Shown in pieces: positions 39,634-54,067 of a DNA stretch of 64,000 bases. Source of the DNA: Plotosus lineatus (lineage: Eukaryota; Chordata; Actinopteri; Siluriformes; Plotosidae); NCBI GenBank assembly GCA_024760905.1, contig CM045733.1:27314001-27378000 (forward strand), in the 5' to 3' direction. The notes below the pieces were generated by a model, which saw only the letters and a list, made by a program, of their open reading frames with translations, did not search any database and was not told the origin of the DNA. A program made the position numbers and the translations under genes. Each line of letters starts with the position of its first letter. Position 1 is the stretch's first letter.

Positions 39634-39986
39634 AGGGGGCAGTGGTGGTCTAGTGGTATAGGGCGCTGGATCACTGATCCAAAGGTCGGGGGTTCAAGTC
39701 CCACTCTCCACAAGGTTATCACTGTCCCCCCAGTGCAGCTAACTGGGTTATCAAAGGCGGGCCATGTCTCTCACCGTCTATGGTGAGAGGCATGTAAAAG
39801 AACCATTGCTGACTTTCGTAAAGAGTAGCTGCAAAGTCGTCAGCGTGTTTCTGTCCCTTGCTAAAAAGTGTTGTGACAGGAAGGGCATCCGACGTAAAAA
39901 CCTCTGCCAAATCAAACGTGCGAATCAGATGATTCGCTATGGCGACTCCCGAGTAAAAAAGGGAAAAAGCCGAAAGGAAGACAGAA
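39634..39986 (+). repeat. SINE, B-type tail, with perfect 15-bp duplication
   Basis: Flanked by TTGTTCCTTTTCTAT at 39619-39633 and 39987-40001. Head gcagtggtggtctagtggta, B tail ggaagggcatccgacgtaaa through gccgaaaggaag. The intact duplication suggests a young insertion. Confidence 0.97.
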
Positions 39987-40812
39987 TTGTTCCTTTTCTA
40001 TGTTCTGATAATGATGCTCCAAATGAACATGACAAATTGTGAATGGAAGTCAAGGGAAGCATCTATGTAAATAGTATTTACATAAGACACGCAGTGATTT
40101 GGGGAGTACTCTGCCTGAAAGCTGTAACTGGCATCAAGTTCATGGCATGTAAATCATTGACTTGGGTCAAGGCACAGTCTGAACTGCATAGTTAATTCTT
40201 TTTTATTGACATGGGAGAATCACGCCATTAGCGTTTACATTTACTTACTGATGCTCTCTCATTTAGACTGTTTTGCAATCCTTTCTTTTGTATAATTATG
40301 CCAAATGTTAAAACAATGACAATTTCAATTCAATTAAAAATCTGTGCACTGTTACATTTACTTGATGATAACATTGGCGCAACTTTTCCCTATTACATTC
40401 TAAACACAAGTCTAATACTTTATTAACTAAAGGAGAAGAAGTGTCATGAGTACACTCTTCATATCAAATGTGTGAGAGTTTGTCACAGAATACAGGCCTT
40501 AAAACGTTTTCATATTGTTTCAAACATAATGCTCATTGTCTTTAGTTTCCAATAAATATCATGGAGGTATTCACACATCAAGAGGGGTCAGGGAAATCAT
40601 CCTCACATTCTTTGATTTTTATACACACACACACACTTCCTCTTTCAGGAAATGGGTGGTGTCCTCTGAAAACCTGAAAGAGAGTTGTCAGGGGTCCTTC
40701 CTTTCAGCTCATGTTCTTTGAGGGTTCAAAGGTTCAAAGTGCACAATAATACTGGTGTGTTGGGTGTCTTTACTTGATTGTCCTCATTTTTCTTACTCAC
40801 TAACAGACTACC

Positions 40813-40863
40813 ATGAGTGTGGAGAAGAAAAATCCCAGGCAACCATGCTGCCCCAAACTAAAG
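40813..40863 (+). CDS. slco1-like: SLCO1 exon with start codon
   Basis: Encodes [17 protein letters not shown] before donor gttagt. The ATG has A at -3 (taccatga). The two Cys before L-K match the N-terminus of SLCO1 proteins. The exon begins at about 40807 after ctaacag; because there is no stop between the acceptor and the ATG, a longer N-terminus from an upstream exon is possible. Confidence 0.8.
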
Positions 40864-42282
40864 GTTAGTGTTTCTCACTTAAAATCAACTCTTACAATTT
40901 AGTTGACTTTATATGTGCATTTAAATATAAATAGGCAATATTTGCATTAGAAAAGATGAAATTCTGTTACAAAAAAAAAAAAAAAATCCCTTTGACAGAC
41001 ATTTCTAATGTTGTGCATCCCCATGTACTCATTGTGACTGTGCTAATTATGCAGTAAGTCATGCAGTGCAGTAGTAACAAACAGAAAACTGATTCTAGAG
41101 AGAGATCATAATATATATTTTTCATAATTGTTCGCTTAAGTCTCTGATCATTGAGGAAAATACATGCACATATAGTGAGGGGAAATAAGTATTCAGATGA
41201 GTTTACATGTTTTTTGATACAGTAATTCTGCTTTAAAACATTTACTAAAGATTGACACACAAATTGCCTTTTGATTTATGAACTGAAAATGCATTGCCAT
41301 AAATTTACAAAGAATCTGACACTATTTAAAAATTATTTTCTTAAAGGCTACATAAAAATGTCCCCCCCCCCCAAAAAAAAAAAAATATTATTATCTAATT
41401 TGAAAACCTTCATTTGCAAAAATTAAATTAAAAAAACTTCATATGCTTTCATCAACTGTGAGCAGTATGGTCTGGAGTGTTAAATGGACAGTATGAGTAT
41501 TATCACCTCTAATCTGAAGATATAGCACTTAGTTAGAAAAAAATTAGGATGTCAACTCCAGGTTTGGGATGAGTTGTTGTCTCGTTTAGAAAAGTTTATG
41601 TATCTTGAGATCTTGTTCATGAGCGACAGGTGAGTAGGTGTGAAAATTGCATTAATGTGGATATTGCACTGGTCAGTTGTGGAGATACTGGCCAGTCTAC
41701 ATCCCTTCCCTCATCAATATCCACAAACTTTAGATAGTGACCTAAAGAACAAGATTGTGGGTTCAAGTGGCAGTAATCAGATTCCACTGAGGTATGACGG
41801 GTTCACACAGAGAATAGTTTAATGGTTCTGACATCTGGCAGGGGCTTAGAGCAGAACTACTACATCAAAAGGTGCCAGTTCAGGTGGTTATGGCATCTGG
41901 CTAGAATGCCTTTTGGGCAACGCCTAGGACAAGTGATGCAGGCATTTAATACCGAGAAAAGACCCTGAGGAAGACAAAGCTTTATTTACACTTTTGTCAG
42001 TTAAACAAAGATTCAAATGAATTAACAAATCACAGATTTTAGTTTCTGGAAATTGGATAGTATTAAAAAGAAAATATTATAATTTTTCTTTTAAAAATAT
42101 GCATGTTGGCATAGTGGTTAGCATGTCTGCCTCACAGCAAAGGAGATTTGGGTTCAAGGCCTGGGCTTGGAGAGGGTGTTTCTGTATAGAGTTTGCTGGT
42201 TTTCCCTATGTTCACCGTTCAAAGGCATGAACATTAGGCTAAGTGACTGTTCCAGATTGCCCCTAGGTGTGTGTGTGTGTGT

Positions 42283-42358
<76 letters not shown>

Positions 42359-45300
42359 ATGTTTGCCCTGTGATCAATTGTAGAGCTGTTCAGGGTGTTC
42401 AGGCTCCAGCCCCCCCCACAACCACACTCGACTAAAATATTTTGGAAATGAAAGAGTCATTTTAATTTTTAAATGGTAATGTGTGTTTTGTTTTGTTTTG
42501 TTTTGTTTTTTTACCAAGTATTTTTTATATAATCTAAGTCATTTTAATTTTGTGTTTCTTTTTGCGATAGATGTTTCTGGCCTCTCTGTCCTTTGTCAGT
42601 TTTGCCAAAGCATTCCAGGGCAGTTACATGAAAAGCTCAATAACACAGATTGAGAGGCGCTTTGAAATTCCCAGCTCTCAAATTGGATTCATTGATGGAA
42701 GTTTTGAAATTGGTAAGAAGAAACATATCTATTCACCTAAACTATCTATCAGTCAACCTGACAGCATGAGTTAACATGGTGTAAAATTTTGCTTTCTGTA
42801 CAATTTATAAATACTCTATATTCAGATTACAATGAATAATTCTTGTTACGTGATTTACTATTACTAAAATTCTTATAGTTGGAATGATCTAGGATTTTAT
42901 TTTTCAATCTGCTGAGCTGCTTTTTCTCCACTTTTGTAGGCAACCTGCTGGTGATTGCATTTGTGAGTTATTTTGGAGCAAAACTTCACAGGCCCAGACT
43001 GATTGGAGTAGGATGTATAGTTATGGCTATTGGCTCATTCATCACTGCCCTACCTCACTTTTTCCAGGGACTGTAAGTTACAATATAACTACAAGCAAAT
43101 GGGTATAGATCATTCAAGTGCTGAAAAGAGATAAATAGTTCAAGGGACAACACTAGGCAAACAACAGCTTAATAATACATAGTCAAGAAAGAAACTCATG
43201 CAGTTCTATAAAGTAATATGCAATTACAATACTAATAGTTGTGAAGTAGTGAAAATATTAAAAAAACCCTGTCTGTAGAAATTAGCTCAGGATTCCAAAC
43301 TAGTATAAGAAGGGGACGGTATAGGACCACTTTATTGACTGTCCTTGACACTGATGATAACAGAGGCCATCTCGTATGATCAACAAGTGCAATAAAGAGA
43401 ACATGAGAGTCTACGGAGAGTGTAGGGCTGAATTCAGTGCACATTATCTGTTAAACATTGATGCTAAAGTTGTGCAGCAATATTTTTGAGGATTTACCAA
43501 AACTTATATACTGCATATGCACTGTGCAATCACATTTTATTTCTGCGGTAAACGTAAGAGCTTGGCGTATTTCTTGAAAATTGTTGGAAAAATCTTTTCA
43601 TCTTTCATCTTTTCATCAAACATTTTAATTACTTTAACATCAGATTAAACTTTTGTAGTATTCAGCAAGGGGCAGTGGTGGCTTGGTGGTAAGGAACGAG
43701 GTAAGATCACTGATCCCAAGGTTGGAGGTTCAAGCCCCAATGTCAACAGCTGTCACTGCTGTCCTCCCAGTGCAGCTAACTGAGTTATTTAAGGCCAGAC
43801 ATGTCTCTCACTGTCTATGGTGAGAGGCATGTAAAAGAACCATTCCTGACTTTCGTCAAGAGTAGGCTGCATATCCATTAGCATGTTTCTGCCCTGTGAT
43901 GGCCTGGTGAGCTGTCCAGGGTGTACTCTGCCCTCACCCAGAGTCGACAGAGATGGGCACCAGCCTACCCGCAACCCCAATTAGGATTCATCGGTTCAGA
44001 AAATGAATTAATGAGTATTCGGGGAATGATTTGTTGTGCAAAACAGTAAAAAATTATGCTCCTACATATGCTCGACCCATTAGAACTAATTACTGCTTTA
44101 TTTGTACCGTCTTGTCTATTACCGGCCACATAGATCTCAAGAACTAGAACTAACTGTGTTCTGTGGACTAATGCCATTTGCTAAAAAAGCATAAGGTTTT
44201 TATTTCATAATGGTAATGTTCATGAATGTCATCATCACCATCTTCTTCCGCTTAATCCAGCGTCGGGTTGCAGGGGCAGTAGCTGAAGCAGTGATATCCA
44301 GACGTCCTTCTCCCCAGCTACTTCCTCCAGCTCTTCCAGGGAGGGGGGGACTCTGAGGTGTTTGCAGACCAGCCAAGAGACATAGATCCTCCAGCATGTT
44401 CTGGATTGACCTCAGGGTCTCTTCTCTGTTGGACAATGCTGCACAAAACACCACACCAGGGAGGTGTTTGAGAGCATTCTACTACTCAGATTCCCAAGCT
44501 ATCTCAACTGGCTCTTCTCAGTGTGGAGGAGCAGCGGTTCTTACCTCATCTGAGCTTCGCACCCTATCTCTATGGGAGAAGGAAGCTCATTTCAGCCACT
44601 TGTATCCACAATCTTCTTCCTTTAGTCACTAACCAAAGCTCATGTCCATAGGTGTGGGTTGGAACATAGATCGACTGGTCTTGCAGCACAGCTGCCTCTT
44701 CAACATGATGGACCGGTACAGGCTCTGCTTTACAGTAGAGGTTGCAGTGATCCACCTGTCGATCTCCCACTCCATCCTTCCATTACTTCTCCACTCCCAA
44801 CAAGACCCTGAGATAATTAAACTCCTCTACTTGGGGCAAGACCTCACTCCAGACCTGGAGGGTGTATTCCACCTTTTTCAGGTTCAGAACCATGGTCTTG
44901 GACTTGAACGTGCTGGTTCTCATCCTGGCTGCTTCGCACTCAGCTGTAAATTTCTCCAATGAGAGCTAGATGTACCGCTGGTTACTGAAAAGGAATAGTG
45001 TTATTGCACATTGATGAATTCCAGCACTAATCACTTGACCCAGTGGGATTAGGTATTGAGACTATGAGAGTAACATACAAAGGCATCATCTTTGATAGTG
45101 ACTTTAAGCATGTACTTGCATAGAGAACTGATCTAGTTATTCAATAAGAATTCCTCTAATTTATTTTCTGATAGGAATTTCGCATATGTGCAGACTATTA
45201 CCCACCTTATTGAAATATTTATAATTACCATCAAAAAATATTGGACGAGTTATCTAAATAACATTTATTTGATTGGGTATTTGTTTCTGTTTTTCTTGGT

Positions 45301-47205
45301 GGGGAAGTAAAGTGGCAACGTAGTGTGCATGTATTAAAGCATGTGCAACCAGTTGTAGCTTCCCCTGCTTTTCCCAAACCTTTAACTTTCTTTTTCTTAC
45401 TTTAACTTATTCGCTTATACTTATTATCTCATTTTTTATAAATATCTGCTCTCTCAATATGTGGATTAAAGAGTTTTTTACTCTTTATTGCTATAGAACT
45501 TTTGTTTTCATGGACCGCAGTGGAGCAACTACACACGTTCTTTGTTCACTTCATGAAGCAGCTGATCACCCTGAAGCCGACCAGATTACTAGACAGGCCC
45601 ACAAATTTACTGGCTGAAATCTGAAGAAAAACACATCATGGAGGCAGAGGTGGAGGAGAGAAGAGGAGAAGCAAGGAGATGGAAAGACAGCAGAGGCTTA
45701 CAGAGTAAAAAGATAGAAACTGAGTCTCCGGTCTATTCAAATGGAGACTGTGAGGTCACTGGTGAATAAAATGGAGTAGCTGACAGTGGTCGAAGTCAGA
45801 GGGAGTATTCGGAGTGAAGTTTAATGTGATTCGTGGAGACATGGCTGCATCAGGATATTCCCGATGACAGTGTGTCCATAGCAGCCTTTCACACTGTTCA
45901 GGCCAACAGAGACTGCACCGCAAGTGTTAAGTAGAAAGAAGAGAGGCTTTCTGTTCTAGTCGATAAACAGTGGTGTAACCCCACCTACATACCCCTCAAA
46001 GAGTGGAGTTGTGGACCAGACAGTGAATTGTGAGCTGTTGGACTCAGACCATATTATTTATCAAGGGAATTCTCCTATGACATCTTACTGGCTGTTTATA
46101 TTCCTTCTTCTGCCAACCCCTCAGCTGCTTTTATTCCTGCTTCCACAGCCCAGTTATAGCCTCAGCATCGAGTGCTTTCGCTGTAATCTCAGGTGACCTC
46201 GACCATGTCACCATGAACAATGTACTGCCAAACTTTGTGCGGTATGTGTCACACCAGGTGAAATCCTACAAGTTCAGCTTCATGCCAAACACCATTAAAG
46301 ACTGGAACTCGCTACCACCAGACCTGATCAACACCATATCAGCAGCTAAGGAGCCAGCTAAATCTTTTGCTGAAATAGTAAGGGGGTCCTGCTAATCAGC
46401 TTGACACTTGCGCGGTGAATTAATGTCCTTGCGACGTATCACCTAACCTATCAAGATCAAGACCAGGGAGGGAAAACTGTAGATTGGCTGTATGCAAACA
46501 CTAAGGATGTCTACAATCCCGTCCCGTCCCGTCCCCCATCGGGAAGATCAGACCATAACTTAATTTACCTCCCTTGATGTTATCTGCCAGCTGTGAAGAG
46601 GCAGCCTGTGTTTAGAAGGGCTGTTAGGAGATGGTTGGAGGAGGCCATGGAGGAACTCTAATATATGTTTCACATCAGGTATTGTAACTCCCTCTATGTG
46701 AGCCACAGAAAAATCACATTAATAGGTTTACTGAGTTTCACAACACATTAATTTATGCACCAACACTATTGTCCCAGCTCAGATGAGCTTTTGTTACCCA
46801 AATAACAAGCTGTGGAAGACTAAAGACATTAAATCCCTCTTCAATGACAAGGAGAGGGCAATCAAGGATGGCAAGAGGAGGTGAGAATGATCCAAGGTTC
46901 ACTGAGCATCAAGATCAGAGGCAAAAAGCAATAACAGGTGGAAACTTTAGCAGAACAACACAAGAGCGGTTTGGAATAGTATGAAAACCATTACAGGTTT
47001 CAAACGATTCGAGCTGAGGATGGTGAGGAGAGGGCCAATGAGATTAATTATCAACTCTCAAGGGGCTTCCAAGATGAGAACTCTAGCCAGCATCAGCACA
47101 CCAGAACAGACCATAGGACTCATGAAGCAGAAGGATCAGGATCACCAGCATCCTGGAAGAAGAATGTGTGGCTCAGCAAAACACACATACAGGAGGAGAG
47201 AGACA

Positions 47206-47253
<48 letters not shown>

Positions 47254-50200
47254 GAGAGAGAGAGAGAGAGAGCAGCTGACTTCCATCACACTTGAACACT
47301 TCAGCCGAGATGTCATCCTGTCTTGTGGCCTTGCCAGATGATATTGCGACAATAGCCCTTGAGCATTCTTCTTTTGTGGCTGCATCATCTAACTCAAGCA
47401 ATGTGGAAAGCCTCTCAATTTCGTCAAAGGCAGAGGGTGAGACAAAGTTTGTACTCAATAGAGCTCCTTTCCAGCACTCCATCAGTTTTGATTTGTCAGT
47501 GATGGTCTCCCCAGTTGGTGTCTTCCGTGGAGCACACTTCGACTGTGTTTGTCCAATTGCTTGGGGAAAGGTTACACTGATAGTTCTCCAAGGCATCTCT
47601 CTTTTCTTCAATTAGACGTTGGAGTATCACAAGGATTGCATTAATCCAATCCTAGCTTTTGGGTTCCTTATTACCAAAAGCCTCCATGCTGCACCATGAG
47701 TCATTTCCCTGATGTGTTGCCAGTGATCATCAGTTTTAAGCCCCAGGCAGTCCTCTAGTTTCTTGCTCAAGATGCCTTTGAATAGTGAGATTTTTTCAGA
47801 AATGGCAGTAATGGCAGTATTGATGTGAGATTTGGATAAAATTTGGATGCATCTCTGGACCTTAGTGCAGACATGGGAGTAATCAGTGTGGCAATTGGCA
47901 TCGTGGTATTCTATTGTGATATGCATGTTGTTGGGATTCTCCCATCATCAGATGATAAGGTCCAATTGATGAAAGCTTTTAGATCTGTGGTGCATGCCTG
48001 AGAATTTATGTCGCAACTTTATAGCAACGAATGTGTTCGTAATGCAAAGGTGATGGTAAGTACAGAGCCCCAACAGATGTTTGTCCATTGTTGTTACATT
48101 GTTTGACAAAAACCCAAAATGACCTAGGCAGCCTTGGTCATGGCCGACCCTTGTATTGAAGACTCATTGCTTTGTTCTTCAGGATGTGTTTGATAACGTC
48201 ATCCAGTTGGCTGTAGAAGGCATCCTTAGCATCAGAGCTGGAAGTCAAGGTTGGAGCATAGACAGAAAGCAAGTTAGTGGTTCCTGAGTCAGTGTTAAGT
48301 TTCATTTGCATGAGACATTCTGATTTAAGTGAACCTGGCTCAATCACCTAAAGCAGCTTTTTGCTTACGGTAAAACTGACTCCAGGCTTAGGGGGTACTA
48401 ACACTTGCCCAAGCTGTCCACCCAGTCTAGTGGAGGGAAAAAGACACCCTAGTTCTCAATTATAGACTGGCTATGGTGAAATGCATGTGAAAGAACCATT
48501 GCTGACTTTCATCAAGAGTAGCTTGCATAGCCATCAGTGTGTTTCTGCCCTGTGATGGCTTGGCAAGCTGTCCAGGGTATACTATCCCCTCGCCCAGAGT
48601 TGGCGAAGATGGGTTCCAATCTTTCTGTGACCCTAATTAGGATTAAGCAGTTCAGAAAATGAATGAATAAATAGAATGTCTACATATGCCCTCGCATTAC
48701 AATTTCCGTAGACTGGAAATAAGGGGTTAGGCCCAAATCTGTTCCAGCATGAAACTGCTGTATACAATATACAGTACCATTGAAAACATGTTTAATAAAA
48801 GCTGGAGAGGAAGACCTCAAGGAGTGTTAAGCCGCTATTTCTCCTGATACCAACGTGTAACACCCGCCCAATGGCTGTGCTCTGGCCGTGACAGACCCCG
48901 AAACTTTTGCGTCTTATCACGTCTCCCCAAGTTTTTAATCACTGCCAGAACGTGTGTTTCACGTGTGTTTCACATCTTTACCACGTGGTTGTCCGCGGTC
49001 TAAAATTTTGAGCAGTTCAAAACGTTTTTTTTTCCACGTCCAGCGCCGTTCAAAATTTTCCCCACGTCCTGCCACGTCTAAAAATCGACTGTAGCACGTC
49101 TTAAACTCGACGTCAACACGAACAACCCCGTGTGCTTCACGGGAAAACATTTTTGGACAGGTTTTGGCCGTGATTAAGCCGTAAAACGCTGTGTGACCGA
49201 CCCTTTAAGCCCCGGTCACACACCGGCTTAATCACAGCCATTGGGCGGGTGTTACACCTTGGTATCACGAGAAATAGCGGCGTATCACTGACAAATGGAT
49301 TTTTCCGTTTACATAGCACGTATAGAGCACTACCGAAACCCGTTCAACAACGGCTTGATCACGATCTAAATACGACTGATCACTGCCCCATCACTTCTGG
49401 ATCACTTCTGATTCACGGTATATAAAATCCGGTCATTTTCTGAGAGCTCGGAACTTGCAGTCTACATGTCAAGGGGTGAACATCAACCCTCAATGCCGTG
49501 ATGTCCTCATCTTCATGCTCCAACACAAACAGAACCAACTGATACAGGCCCAACGTTGTGTGACCTTGGCTTAAGGTTGGGGGTTCAAGTCCCACGCTCT
49601 ACAAGGTTGTCACTGTCCCCCCCAGTGCAGCTAACTGGGTTATCAAAGGCCGGCCATGTCTCTCACTGTCTACGGTGAGAGGTTCATGTAAAAGAACCAT
49701 TGCTGACTTTTGCAAAGAGTAGCTGCATAGCCATCAGTGGGTTTCTGCCCCTCTCCAGGGTTGTGTCAGGAAGGGCATCTGTCATAAAAAACCCATGCCA
49801 AATCAAACATGCAATGACTCCCTGTGGCGACCCTTGAGAAAAAGGGAACAGCTGAAAGGAAGAGAAGAGGGGATTATATAGATTATCTAAAAGCACACAG
49901 AGCAGAATTATTTGTCCACAATTTGAGCTCTTTCTTCACTGCACAAACAATCATTGAGATTCTAACAATGACTCACACAAGGTAGATAAGTTTATTGTGA
50001 GGTGTAGAAAACTCCAAAAATATATTCAATTTAAACTGGTAGTGCCTGTGAAATACTCATTTAAAGAGTTGGTGCACCACGATGCAAGATCTATCTCTTT
50101 TCTTTTATGGATCTACTTGCTGAAACCCTGTACAATTCCCAGAGAAGGATATTCAGCATGTACTAGATCCACTGCATTAGCAGTTCTGTAAATTTGTTGA

Positions 50201-51588
50201 GAGTAAGAATCCAGAGCTTTTCACTCTGCAAATACAATGGTTTCAAGTTGATATTCCTCCACTTTATACATTTTGGGAGACAACAAGACCAATTTGTAAA
50301 ATTTAGACTGTACATGTTGTATACTAATGTGAAATATAAATTAAATTCATATTTAAATTATAGCTCAAGTTCAAACCAAAGAATACATGGAAATGTGTAC
50401 AGAGGACAAACACAACAAAATAAACAGTCCAAAGTTACAACATAACAAGATTAGAACAGAAATTAACTGGAGAGCATGTGAAGGAAACAACAACAGAACT
50501 GTAATGATGTATTTCCAGGAATTTATAGCAAGTATTATGACATAAAGCATTCATATTGAAAATAGCTAACATGTTATGTAAAATCAGGCATACTGGAAAC
50601 ATGCTCCTTTTTTTCAGTGTTTGAGACATAGCACCCTGGCTGTTATGGAATTGTATTGCATGGCTATAATCATTTATGTTTGAAATATTAAAAAATGCCT
50701 AAGACATAACTTGTCTGTCAACAGGTACAAGTATGAGACGACAATCTCACATTTCTCTGAGTCCAATGAAACCGAATCCATTCTTCCATGCCTTCCAGCT
50801 GGGAGCCATTCAAAAGAGGATGTGTCAAGCACAGTTGGGAGTCAAACAGGTGAGTAACAGCCACTCTATATGACAGGACAGCACAGAACAAGATAGACAG
50901 AATGCATAACTTAAAAGGCATTAGAAGAATGTACAAGTGTGTTGTGCAGTATCTACTAGCTGTTGCCACAGCCATTAAAACAGTAAATAAAACTCAAGTT
51001 TTTCACATTTGCATATGCACACCCACAAAGTTTTATATTGTTACATACTAGTGTCCTTTGACTGAACGTCCTTGCATTGTAACCTACACAGGGTAAATTA
51101 AATAATTAAAAAATTACACACAAATATCCAGTAATATACTTTTTTTTTTTTTCTCTGAGTGCTCAGTATATACCAGCATTGGCCCCTTTTGGATGTTCTA
51201 TGGCTGTGTCTCAATTCAGGGACTCTCTTGAAGAGTGTAGTCTGATTGAGTGGTCTTATATAACAGTGAAACCTGTAAATGTGAAATGAGATGATCTAAT
51301 CTATGAAATGTTTGCAATTTGCATCAATAGCTGAACCCTTGTGTCGCAAAGTGCTGCCAAGGTAATTTAGGGCCCTTGAACTAGATCTATCATGATGGTA
51401 CATAAATTACCTTTAATTTAATTAGATACGCTGTTGTTGCAATAGCAGAAATGGGGAAAAGTGGAACATTTGTACCAAGTATGAGTATTTGGATGCAGCC
51501 TCTATCTTGATTATTACAACTCTGCAAAATCACACCAATACAAAAACATAAAACAACTCAACACAACATAAAACAAGAAAATACTCCT

Positions 51589-51661
<73 letters not shown>

Positions 51662-54000
51662 TTGTTTTCATGATATATCAAGACATTTGTATAGCACACC
51701 TGCAATATTAAGACACTCGAAATATGAAGAATTTTTTGACATCCTCATTTTTGTGAGCACTCTGTAGTGTTTTAGATACCCCCTCCACACACACACATGC
51801 TAAAAGACCAAAGAGATCACAATTTTCAGACATTAAGTGTGTTAATATATTTCACATTTTTTTCTCCCATTTGAATGCACCAACTAATGGCCATTTTTGG
51901 AACTTAAAGGGTACCTGTAGTGAAAGCGCTCATATACCTAATTTGATGTATTGTGTATAGCTAGTGACAAAACATCTATAAGGCGTTTATTATATTCTCT
52001 CACAAACCAGCTTTAAGTGATTTAAGGGCTTCACTAACATCAAGCTTCAGAACACAGGAGTTTTAAAACGGCTCATTTGCCCTGACGTCATATTGTTGAC
52101 AAAGCCTCGACCGGAACTGCGAGATTGCAATGTAAACGTAAGGCTATATACCGGACATATACAACACAAGCTCACAGAAACTTGGAAAAAACAGACATTA
52201 TAGTATTTTTTTAAACCATGGACGAAGACAATTTTGTAGAAGGATGAGAAGGTTATTTATATGAACCACTGAAGAAAGACTATCCACATTTAGTGAAATC
52301 GAACCAGGAAAGTGACGACTCGGAGGACGATATTGGAGAGTCACCAGAAGCTCTTACACGGGAAAATTGTAGCAAACAACCAGCAAATATTTGGTTCTCT
52401 TGTGGAAAATGCGTGCGTCAAAAAACCGATCAGGAATGCTATTGTTGTAAAAAACATGAATTGCTTGAGGAAAATATACTGACATTCTGCAGTTGGCTAT
52501 ACGACTGTCAACAATGTTACGTCACAATGACCTTTAACCTCGGTGAAAAGAAGCCAACATGTCCGCTTGCTCAACCTTCATGAGCAAGGAATGTCATATA
52601 GAAGAAAAGAAAATGTGGACTTATAAATAGACTACCGACATCACGCGATGTTTAAAAGTTAATAATAAAGTATAGTGGATATTTTTTGAATGCTGTAAAT
52701 TTTGGGTACAGGTACCCTTTAACACATGTATCACCATTTAAATCGGTTTTAAAGCAGACTGGTAAAAAACAGATGGTTAGGTTTAGACATGTCTCTCCCC
52801 TGGTTAAGGTTAGAATGAAGGACAGATTAGGAAACCTTCCAAGCAAGGTCCCATGTCTCATATTGCATATGACTCCATGACTTGTATCCCCCTTCAGTTG
52901 AGAGGACTCTTCCCACTGGAAGGAAGAGAGGAGGTTAATAGAGCATGCGTCTGTTGCAAAGATAGTCTAAATATATAGGGTACACATGAACTTTGAGGAG
53001 AATTTGGATATCCAAGGCACGTGCAGGTTGTGATTTTCAAAATATCTCATGGCTTGGTGTGGAGAACCAAAGGCAATGCATTGGCCAACACTGGTCACTT
53101 CAGAGTCTTTGAAACTGTGTGTACCCTTATTGTAAGTAAGAATATTATGAGAGTTACTGTTCAACTTGTGGAAAACATCATTAGAAGGGAACCTCAGAAT
53201 CAGAATACTTTATTGATCACAGAAGAAATTATATGCACATAGTTGTTCCATATAAGTAGAGTGAGATAAAGATAAAGCATTGATAAATAAAATTCAAAAA
53301 CAGCAAATATTTACACATAAGCAAATATACATACAGAATCTACATATATAAATACAGTCAGTCGGCCCTCTACTTATGAAAACATTTTCCTAAATTTTCG
53401 CCCTCTGGATACGAAACAACCTCTTCTTACGAAAAACGCCAAACGCGTCATTCAAAAATTCAAACAATGTGCGAGTTGCTCTCTCATTGGCTGTCTCCCA
53501 AAATCCCGCCCGCTGGCCTCCCATTGGCCAGGAGGGAGCTGAACTGTACCCATACTTCCTGTTTGTCACACACGTGAAGGAGAGTTGAACAGGACTGTTG
53601 GCTTGTGAGTTTTTTTAAGAGTGATTATCGCAGCGTTATATTTCGTTATCCATCATGGACCCCAAGAAAGTGATTCCCGGTGACACCGAAAAGAAGAAGG
53701 GGGCTCCATTATCAATAGAAGTGTAGCAGATTTTTTCAGAACGATATTGAAGCAGCTAACTGGGTTATCAAAGGCAGGCCATGTCTCTCACTGTCTATGG
53801 TGAGAGGCATGTAAAAGAACCATTGCTGACTTTCGTAAAGAGTAGCTGCAAAGCCATCAGCGTGTTTCTGTCCCTTGCTAAAGGGTTGTGTGAGGAAGGG
53901 CATCCGATGTAAAAACATATGCCAAATCAAATGTGCGAATCATTCTCTGTGGTGACCACTGAAAAAAGGGAAAAGCCGAAAGGAAATCTCTCTCTTTCTC

Positions 54001-54067
<67 letters not shown>

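Larger units (their letters stand above)
36515..40806. other. Intergenic spacer between mucin and SLCO1
   Basis: Holds the mucin 3' UTR, (TG)n plus (GA)n microsatellites, a SINE fragment at 37600-37700 and two complete SINEs (39256-39570, 39634-39986). The AT-rich stretch 37700-39240 shows nothing I recognise. Candidate SLCO1 promoter or 5' UTR exons must lie here but cannot be placed. Confidence 0.6.

Noticed and set aside
46213..46395. Short + frame (DWNSLPPDL...) as a small gene
   Set aside because: The W-N-S-L-P-P pattern is the usual C-terminal end of non-LTR retrotransposon proteins, and it sits among other LINE pieces.
52293..52583. Cys-rich frame as a host zinc-finger exon
   Set aside because: It lies wholly inside a TTAA-flanked element with exact inverted ends and no splice sites linked to SLCO1.
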